Positions 16,345 through 21,881 of a DNA stretch of 37,921 nucleotides are shown here, one piece after another. The number at the start of each line of letters is the position of its first letter. The stretch's first letter is position 1. A program made the position numbers and the translations under genes. Source of the DNA: Thermoanaerobaculia bacterium (GTDB lineage Bacteria; Acidobacteriota; Thermoanaerobaculia; Multivoradales; Multivoraceae); assembly GCA_028285365.1 (NCBI GenBank), contig JANQPS010000664.1, forward strand, positions 1-37,921. Reading direction: 5' to 3'. The notes beneath the pieces were generated by a model. The model saw nothing but the letters and a program-made list of their open reading frames with translations. It made no database searches and had not been told where the DNA came from.

Positions 16345-17201
16345 GGTTTGCTCTGACTGCTGACGTCGGCCGCTCCGAGCGCGGGCGACAGTTCGTGGTT
16401 GCGCTCGGCGTAGCGCACTTCGTAGCGTCTCGTCGTCTCGAGAAAGTCAGCAGCCAGGACTGCCAGCTCACTGCCGAGGGACTCTTCGACCTTCTGGATC
16501 TCAGCGGCGAGATCGGCCTCGTTTCGCGACGCACTGCCTACGACAAATAGTGGCCCCTCCGGCCCGACAGCTTGCTGGAACACGACGTAACCCTGGCCAC
16601 TGTTGCGCTTCTCGACGGCGGCGCGCCAGGCTTCTAATGCTGCTTCGAAGGCAGCTTCTTTCCCAGGCTTGACGAAGGCGTACTCGAGGCGGAGGAAGTT
16701 GCGTTCGTTCGCGAGAACCCAGGGCTTCTCGGGCTCGTAGGAGAGGTCGCCCCGAAATCGTAGGAGAGTGGTCGACGTCGAGAGCAGGGTGTCGCTCATC
16801 GTCGCGACTGCGTCGCCAATCTTCGAGTCACCGCTGGCGATCAGCGCGTCGGTGGCAGCGTTGGCGCGGTCGAGGTCCGCCATGGACTGCAGCGGAAACA
16901 CGTAGCTGACACCAACCGAGCTGCGGTTGTTCCAGGCCTGGGTCGCCCGGAGCGGGTACTTGTGATGGCTCAGGACCGCCTGGATCTGCTTCATGGCCGG
17001 AACGTAGTCCTGGAGCTTCGACGGATCGATTTCGTGCTCGGTGAGTTGAATGTAGGGCGGGGGAGATTGAGCGGGCAGAACACTCGAGGCGAGGAGCGCA
17101 ACGAGCGAGAAGATCGAGAAGACGGCGAGTGACGGGCGACGGACGAGCCGGGTTCGTCCGGGGAGATGGCAGGGAAACGACTGGTGATGGATTGGATACA
17201 C
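16341..17201 (-). CDS. Secreted protein, first gene of a sigma-54-type operon, 286 aa
   Basis: An N-terminal basic region followed by SLAVFSIFSLVALLASSVLPAQ is a signal peptide, with cleavage likely near AQS. The mature protein has two repeated alpha/beta halves: YIQLTEHEIDPSKLQDYVPA with SVGVSYVFPLQSMADLD, then LRLEYAFVKPGKEAAFEA with PLFVVGSASRNEADL. It looks like a tandem NIPSNAP/ABM-like domain protein. ATG 17201 is preceded by AGGAGGAATCC, a strong ribosome site. The downstream gene overlaps it by 4 bp and is its paralogue. A sigma-54 promoter (17323-17338) and a dyad upstream site (17394-17443) precede it. The function is unknown; a periplasmic or extracellular stress role is speculation. 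Confidence 0.82.
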   Translation of the reverse strand: MYPIHHQSFPCHLPGRTRLVRRPSLAVFSIFSLVALLASSVLPAQSPPPYIQLTEHEIDPSKLQDYVPAMKQIQAVLSHHKYPLRATQAWNNRSSVGVSYVFPLQSMADLDRANAATDALIASGDSKIGDAVATMSDTLLSTSTTLLRFRGDLSYEPEKPWVLANERNFLRLEYAFVKPGKEAAFEAALEAWRAAVEKRNSGQGYVVFQQAVGPEGPLFVVGSASRNEADLAAEIQKVEESLGSELAVLAADFLETTRRYEVRYAERNHELSPALGAADVSSQSKP

Positions 17202-17322
17202 GCTGGATTCCTCCTGCTGGTCCTCTCGAAAGAGGCCTTGGTTGAGTTGACGGACGCCACCTCAGAGTTGCAGGCGCGCTGAGTGATCAGCGAGCTCTTC
17301 GAGATGGCTAGCAACCCGGCAG

Positions 17323-17338
17323 TGCAACAGGAGTGCCG
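17323..17338 (-). promoter_or_regulatory. Sigma-54 (-24/-12) promoter of the secreted-protein operon
   Basis: The minus strand reads CGGCACTCCTGTTGCA against the consensus TGGCACG-N4-TTGCW: 10 of 12 defined positions match, including GGCAC, TTGCA and the exact 10-base GG-to-GC spacing. Transcription would start near 17312, leaving a leader of about 110 nt before ATG 17201. Confidence 0.75.
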
Positions 17339-17393
17339 GGCCCGGGCAGGCTCTGGAAGAGCTGGAAAGGCAGTGTTTTGGGGGTCTTCTGCT

Positions 17394-17443
17394 GAGCAGA
17401 CGACGGTCGTCAGAGCGGTCGCGACCGTCTAGACCGTCTGCTC
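17394..17443. promoter_or_regulatory. 50-bp dyad, putative upstream activator site (UAS1)
   Basis: The outer arms GAGCAGACG and CGTCTGCTC enclose a perfect 12-bp palindrome CGGTCGCGACCG at 17416-17427, with extra half-sites GACGGTCG (17402-17409) and GACCGTC. It spans about -82 to -131 from the predicted sigma-54 start, the classical range for enhancer-binding proteins. No T-tract follows on the minus strand, which argues against it being the terminator of the VOC gene that ends at 17494. Confidence 0.65.
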
Positions 17444-17493
17444 GGCTAACGGGTGATCTGTTCGGCGGCCGCTAGCCACCAGAGATCCGAGGC

Positions 17494-17937
17494 TCAGCTC
17501 CAGGACTGCAGCTCGATCAGGTTGCCTTCCGGGTCTCTTGCATACACGAAGACGAGCTCACCGACCCCGTCGATGTGTCGGCGGGTGACCTCGCCGGCCA
17601 ACGAACCGCCGTGCTGGCATACCGCCGCCGCAGCCTCCTCGACGCTCGTCACTTCGAAGGCGAGGTGTCCGAGCCCACGCCGATTCGCCGATCCTGGCTC
17701 GAGTGGGTCGACCATCTCGTAGGAGTAGATCTCGAGGGTCGGCCCGCTGTCGCCATGCCCCGGCAGTCGCAGGTGAGCACCTTCGAGCGCGGCGTTCGGT
17801 ACGCCGGTGCCGCGTGACAGCCAGGATCCTGACTGTCTGCGCTCCGGTGGCACCGGCTCGCAACCGAACACGTCGCTGTAGAAGGCTGCGAGGACGCGCC
17901 AGTTGGTGGCGATGATGTTCGTGTGGGCGTAGCGCAC
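17494..17937 (-). CDS. VOC/glyoxalase-fold protein, 147 aa
   Basis: A vicinal-oxygen-chelate domain protein made of two beta-alpha-beta-beta-beta halves. The first half begins YAHTNIIATNWRVLAAFYSDVFGCEP with the metal-type His at H5. The second begins GLGHLAFEVTSVEEAAAAV and ends FVYARDPEGNLIELQSW, the classic DPxGNxIEL ending with its Glu metal ligand. The metal site looks complete. GTG 17937 is the start, giving the usual VOC beginning. The gene is single and lies between the ABC exporter and the sigma-54-driven operon. Such proteins include glyoxalases, extradiol dioxygenases and drug-binding proteins; the substrate is not inferable. Confidence 0.85.
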   Translation of the reverse strand: MRYAHTNIIATNWRVLAAFYSDVFGCEPVPPERRQSGSWLSRGTGVPNAALEGAHLRLPGHGDSGPTLEIYSYEMVDPLEPGSANRRGLGHLAFEVTSVEEAAAAVCQHGGSLAGEVTRRHIDGVGELVFVYARDPEGNLIELQSWS

Positions 17938-18025
17938 TGTGACGGGACGTTAGCGCACGGGTACTCGAGTCGATGGCAGTCGGGTTGCGGGCGCCCGAGT
18001 CGCCTCGCTAACTGCTAGACCGTAG

Positions 18026-19774
18026 CTAGGCCGTCAGGCGATGGTCCTCCAGCGACTGTTTCTCGACCAGGTCGCGATAGACGTCGTGGGTACTCATGAG
18101 CTCCTCGTGCCGTCCGATCCCGGTCACTCGTCCCGACTCCATGATTGCGATCTGATCGGCTTCGCGAACCGTCGAGAGGCGGTGGGCGACGACCAGGGTG
18201 GTCCGCTCCTGGGTCAAGTCTGCGAGGGCGGCGCGGATGGCTTCCTCGGACTCGGCGTCGAGGTTGGCGGTCGCCTCGTCGAGCATGAGGATGTCGGGGT
18301 CCGTCAAGAAGGCTCTTGCTATGGCGAGACGCTGACGCTGGCCCCCGGAGAGTTTGACGCCTCGTTCACCGACCTCGGTGTCGAGTCCCTCGGGCAGGTT
18401 GGCCACGAACTCGTTGGCACGCGCTGCCGCCAGGGCATCGTTCACCTCACGTTCACTGGGTTGTGACTCCAATCCGAGGCACAGGTTCTCGCGGACCGTG
18501 CCGGCCAGCAGAGGCGCCTCCTGGGGGACATACCCGATGGTTCGGCGCCAAGCGGCCAGCTGGAGCGTGTCGAGCGGCTCGTCGCCGACGCGGATGGTGC
18601 CGGAGTCCGGTCTGTAGAAGCGCTCGATGAGCGACAGCACGGTCGTCTTGCCGGCGCCGCTCGGACCGACGAGCGCGGTCATCTTGCCTGCGGGGATCTC
18701 GAGGCTCAGTCCATCGAGCACCTGCGCACCGTCATCGTCTTGTCCGTAACTGTGGGTCACGCTGTCGAAGGTGAGGGTCGCGCCACGAAGGGGCGCCGGA
18801 CCGCCTTCAGTGCGGTCTTCGACGGTCTCGTCGAGAAGGCCGCTGAGGTAGGCGGCGGCGCCGGCGGCCTTGCTGAGTGATGCGGCGAACGTGGAGAACT
18901 GAATCATGGGAACGACGACCTGGAACAGGTAGAGGATGAAGGCCACCAGGGTGCCCACAGTGAGCGTTCCGGTACCGACCCGGGCGCCACCGTAGCCGAG
19001 GATCGCGACCATCGCGCCGCTCATGGCGAGCGTCATGGTCGGTCCGAGCGCAGCCATGATGCGCGCCTCTCGGTATCCGAGGCGCTTGAGATCGTCGACC
19101 GACTCCCGCGCCCTTCCCAGCTCTTCATTCTCGGCGCAAGAAGCCTTGACGAGCCGCATCTCGGCCAGAACTCCGGCCAGGCGGCCGCTCAGTTTGGCTT
19201 GGCCGTCCTGGACGTCTTTGCCGATGGCAGTCAGACGCGTGGCGATCGGGAGAATCAGTAGAAGTCCCGCCAGGGAGCAGCCGAAGAGGACGAGCGTGAG
19301 ACGCCAGTCGAGCACCCAAAGGATGACGATCGAGCCAACCATGGCCAGAATGCTGGCCAGCAGGCCAACGGCCTCGACCGTCAGGAGGCTCTTGACGGTG
19401 ACGGTGTCGCTCATGGCGCGACTCGTCAGCTCTCCCGACTGAGCCTCGTCATGAAAGGGCATGGGGAGATGGAGTAGGCGTCCGACCAGCTGCGTTCGAA
19501 GGTCGGCGGTCATGATCTCGCCAGCCCTCGCCAGGAGATAGAGACCGACGCCGCTGACGACGGCCTGACCCAAGATGACCAGGACGAGCTGGATGATCAG
19601 CGGGCGCGGAACGATCCCTGCGCCGGCTTCGCCGATGAGGTCGCGTGTGATCAACGGAACCCACAGGCCCGCGGCGGTCTCGATCAATGCGAAAACGCTG
19701 GCGACGACCAGGAGCAGCCACGGAATTCGCATTCGGCGGATGAGTCGGGTGAGGGCTTTCATGGGGTGTTGCAT
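18026..19774 (-). CDS. Half-size ABC exporter (MsbA/LmrA/BmrA type), 582 aa
   Basis: Fusion of a six-helix exporter membrane domain (about 1-315) and an ATPase domain (about 335-575). The ATPase has Walker A GPSGAGKT (370-377), signature LSGGQ (475-479), Walker B ILMLDE (495-500) and H-loop His 531, so it should be active as a homodimer. It exports lipids, drugs or peptides from the cytoplasm; there is no C39 peptidase domain. ATG 19774 (MQHPMKAL) is chosen because GGAGA lies about 7 bp upstream and the frame upstream of it crosses the control region; the frame is open to 19909. It diverges from a TetR gene, and a palindromic operator-like site lies 42 bp upstream of the start, so TetR repression is likely. 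Confidence 0.92.
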   Translation of the reverse strand: MQHPMKALTRLIRRMRIPWLLLVVASVFALIETAAGLWVPLITRDLIGEAGAGIVPRPLIIQLVLVILGQAVVSGVGLYLLARAGEIMTADLRTQLVGRLLHLPMPFHDEAQSGELTSRAMSDTVTVKSLLTVEAVGLLASILAMVGSIVILWVLDWRLTLVLFGCSLAGLLLILPIATRLTAIGKDVQDGQAKLSGRLAGVLAEMRLVKASCAENEELGRARESVDDLKRLGYREARIMAALGPTMTLAMSGAMVAILGYGGARVGTGTLTVGTLVAFILYLFQVVVPMIQFSTFAASLSKAAGAAAYLSGLLDETVEDRTEGGPAPLRGATLTFDSVTHSYGQDDDGAQVLDGLSLEIPAGKMTALVGPSGAGKTTVLSLIERFYRPDSGTIRVGDEPLDTLQLAAWRRTIGYVPQEAPLLAGTVRENLCLGLESQPSEREVNDALAAARANEFVANLPEGLDTEVGERGVKLSGGQRQRLAIARAFLTDPDILMLDEATANLDAESEEAIRAALADLTQERTTLVVAHRLSTVREADQIAIMESGRVTGIGRHEELMSTHDVYRDLVEKQSLEDHRLTA

Positions 19775-19793
19775 GGAGTGTCTCCGTCCTCTG

Positions 19794-19864
19794 TGACCGA
19801 CATTTTTGCTCGAAATGACCAAGCGGTCAATATGATCTACAGATACGGTCATTGTTTGCTCGAA
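19794..19864. promoter_or_regulatory. TetR-type operator region between ABC exporter and regulator
   Basis: TGACC-AAGC-GGTCA at 19816-19829 is a palindrome with two perfect 5-bp arms. Further half-sites lie at 19794-19798 (TGACC) and 19847-19851 (GGTCA), roughly symmetric about it. A 10-bp direct repeat TTTGCTCGAA occurs at 19805-19814 and 19855-19864, 50 bp apart. The region is locally AT-rich compared with the surroundings. Confidence 0.6.
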
Positions 19865-19890
19865 GTTTCGTTCAGTGAGACAATGTCCCC

Positions 19891-20775
19891 GTGGCCGATC
19901 CCCGTACACGCCTCCTGCAAGCCGCCCATGAGCTCTTTCTCAGTCAAGGCTTCACCAAGACCACCATCCAGCAGCTGGTGGATCACGCTGGGATTTCCAA
20001 GGGCGCCTTCTATCTCCACTTCCGCTCGAAGTCGGAGGTCATGTCGGCTCTCGTTGCGCACCAGGGGGACCAGGTCCTCGATGCGATCGCCGAGCTCAAG
20101 GAGCGTGAGGATCTTTCGGCCATCGACAAACTCCGTGCACAGATCCGCTACCAGTGCACGGACCTCCTCGAGCACCGGGTGCTGCTCGAGATCTTCATCA
20201 AAGAAGCTGACGTTGCGATCGATGAGGAGATGGTGCTCAGGGCGCAGCGAGCACGGTTCGACTGGCTGCAGATGCAGAAGGACTTTCTGCGTCTCGTGTT
20301 CCCAGAACACGACGAGCGCTACACGAGCGATCTCGCGGTGCTGCTCGAAGGAGCCATTCACGAGTTTGCGAGCTACGTCTTGCTCGAAGGTGTCGAGCTC
20401 GATCCGGACCGGATTGCGGACTTCCTGGTCGTCGCGACACAGGGTGCTGTCGCCGGACTCGAGGACGCCTCGGTCGAGCCGGTGATCTCGGGAAGCGCTC
20501 TCCCTGACCTCCAGGAGATCGACGCTCGACTCGAGGCGTCGGCGAGAGGGCGTATCGACACGGCTCTCGAGCAGATGTTGGAAGAGGCCGGAAAGCTGGG
20601 TGCCGACGAAGAGCGTGAGGTCGCGGAGACGATCGATGTCCTTCGGGCTACGCTCGACCAGAGCGAGCCCAGTCGAGTCATCCTTCAGGGTCTGCTTGCC
20701 AACCTGCGTGAGATCAAGGAGCTCTTGCCCCAGCGTCGGGCGCTGGCCCACGAGCTGAGGATCAAGCTCATCTGA
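19891..20775 (+). CDS. TetR-family transcriptional regulator with long C-terminal extension, 294 aa
   Basis: The N-terminal TetR helix-turn-helix is clear: RTRLLQAAHELFLSQGFTKT and IQQLVDHAGISKGAFYLHF lie within the first 50 residues, ending in the typical YLHFRSKSEV. The ligand-binding part follows. At about 294 aa it is some 90 residues longer than a usual TetR protein. The extra C-terminal part (about 200-294) is charged, helical and Leu/Glu-rich, and may be a coiled coil. GTG 19891 gives the standard TetR beginning; the ribosome site is weak. The divergent ABC exporter and the palindrome between them suggest it represses the exporter and itself. Confidence 0.88.
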   Translation: MADPRTRLLQAAHELFLSQGFTKTTIQQLVDHAGISKGAFYLHFRSKSEVMSALVAHQGDQVLDAIAELKEREDLSAIDKLRAQIRYQCTDLLEHRVLLEIFIKEADVAIDEEMVLRAQRARFDWLQMQKDFLRLVFPEHDERYTSDLAVLLEGAIHEFASYVLLEGVELDPDRIADFLVVATQGAVAGLEDASVEPVISGSALPDLQEIDARLEASARGRIDTALEQMLEEAGKLGADEEREVAETIDVLRATLDQSEPSRVILQGLLANLREIKELLPQRRALAHELRIKLI

Positions 20776-20893
20776 TGGCGATCTGGCGCTGTCAGGACGA
20801 GCCAGTACCGAGGACGAGCCACTACCGAGGACGAGAGGGAGCCGTGTGAGAAGGGCCGATCAGAGTGGCGAGGCAACCAGCTAGGAGAACGAC

Positions 20894-21382
20894 ATGACGA
20901 TGCCGAGCCGTATCCCTCCTGGAGTCCGTGAGGTCCTCGAGCGCCATGGCCTCGAGGCCCGTGAGTTCGAGCCGGGAAGTACCCCGACCTCCGAGATGGC
21001 GGCAGATCAGCTCGGAGTCGCCGTTGGCCAGATTGCCAAGTCGATCGTGCTCAAGGCCAAAGACGGACGCTTCATTCTCGCGGTCTGCCCCGGTGACGTG
21101 CGCATCGACAACAAGCGGCTCAAGGCCGAGCTCGGTTGCAAGGCGCGGATGGCTACCGCGGAAGAGACCGAAGAGATGACCGGTTTCAAACCCGGTGGCG
21201 TCTGCCCGTTCGGCGTCTCGGGTCTCGAGATCCTGCTGGAAGAGGGGCTTGAGGACTACGACGTCATCTATCCCGCGGCCGGGACGGACGCATCCGGCGT
21301 GCCGATGACGTTCGAGCAGCTGCGCGACGTGACGGGAGGCCGGGTGGTGAGCGTCTGCGGGCCACGCTTGGAGAAGGGCTGA
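20894..21382 (+). CDS. YbaK/ProX-type aminoacyl-tRNA deacylase, 162 aa
   Basis: A single-domain trans-editing deacylase that would hydrolyse mischarged tRNA (for example Cys-tRNAPro or Ala-tRNAPro) or a related aminoacyl-tRNA. The conserved Lys lies in QIAKSIVLKA (about 49-58). The substrate-binding loop is GFKPGGVCPFGVSG, and the segment YPAAGTDASGVPMTFEQL closes the domain. Length and motif order are normal for the family. ATG 20894 follows AGGAGAACGAC. It is 118 bp after the TetR gene on the same strand but is not obviously connected to it. Which tRNA it edits cannot be read from sequence. Confidence 0.87.
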   Translation: MTMPSRIPPGVREVLERHGLEAREFEPGSTPTSEMAADQLGVAVGQIAKSIVLKAKDGRFILAVCPGDVRIDNKRLKAELGCKARMATAEETEEMTGFKPGGVCPFGVSGLEILLEEGLEDYDVIYPAAGTDASGVPMTFEQLRDVTGGRVVSVCGPRLEKG

Positions 21383-21479
21383 GCGGAGGCGGTTGTTGGA
21401 GGGGATGGGTTTGGGACGTCTTCCGGGGGCCGTTGCTGGGATCTGCTCGGCTGGTTGATCTCCGCCCGGCGAGGGTGGG

Positions 21480-21645
21480 TGGGCTTCGCATGCTGTCTTG
21501 CAGTACCGGTCGCCTTCCCGTGGTTCTGGCAACGACGGTTATGCGGTGGACCTCGAAGCAAGCGGGCCGAGGTCCCTTCCCTTCGGCCGCTCGAACGGTG
21601 CGCTGCGGTCCGGGCATCTCTAGCGGCCTTCAGTCAGGATGACAC
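21480..21645 (+). repeat. Diverged intergenic repeat, copy 1 (about 165 bp)
   Basis: The shared anchors, in order, are GGGCTTCGCAT, GACGGT, GA(A)GC(A)AGCGGG-CCGAGGT-CC, a CTGCGGTC block, and CGGCCTTCAGTCAGGATGAC near the end. The same anchors occur in the same order and spacing at 27368-27535. The terminal (G)TCATTC/CTGAC-type sequence resembles intergenic repeats seen widely in uncultured bacterial genomes. Confidence 0.55.
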
Positions 21646-21686
21646 CGGAGGAGGGAGGGCGAGCAACACGAGCGCCTTGGAAGTGA

Positions 21687-21740
21687 TCCCGTAGTTTGCC
21701 AACGGCAAACTACCAAGCAACGCGAAGCGTTGCCGGGAAC
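21687..21740 (+). repeat. Double-hairpin repeat unit 1 (54 bp)
   Basis: Inside an outer TCCCG/CGGGA pair lie two perfect hairpins: GTAGTTTGCC-AAC-GGCAAACTAC (21691-21713) and GCAACGC-GAA-GCGTTGC (21717-21733). Together they can form a three-way junction in RNA or cruciform DNA. It is identical over 54 bp to the unit at 21769-21822. Confidence 0.8.
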
Positions 21741-21768
21741 TCCTTGCAATCAGCCTCGCTGGAAGTCT

Positions 21769-21822
21769 TCCCGTAGTTTGCCAACGGCAAACTACCAAGC
21801 AACGCGAAGCGTTGCCGGGAAC
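21769..21822 (+). repeat. Double-hairpin repeat unit 2 (54 bp)
   Basis: An exact copy of the unit at 21687, with a period of 82 bp. It ends 60 bp before the ADOP-type permease start codon, so it would lie in that gene's leader if transcription begins upstream. Confidence 0.8.
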
Positions 21823-21881
21823 AAGAATCTGCTCTCTTCGTTGTGCTCCCCAGAGGCTCACAAATTCCCGAGGTGTCACCA

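Larger units (their letters stand above)
21383..21881. other. Repeat-bearing intergenic spacer, no gene seen
   Basis: About 500 bp upstream of the ADOP-type permease. It holds the diverged 165-bp repeat (about 21480-21645) and two identical 54-bp double-hairpin units (21687-21740 and 21769-21822). Frames through it show no family features. Confidence 0.6.

Noticed and set aside
17394-17443. Dyad as a terminator of the VOC gene
   Set aside because: It has no T-tract on the minus strand and a mixed, multi-half-site structure; enhancer distance from a sigma-54 promoter explains it better.
21687-21822. Two identical 54-bp units as a CRISPR array
   Set aside because: There are only two copies, each unit holds two internal hairpins, the 28-bp spacer is itself related to flanks at the other locus, and no cas gene is present.
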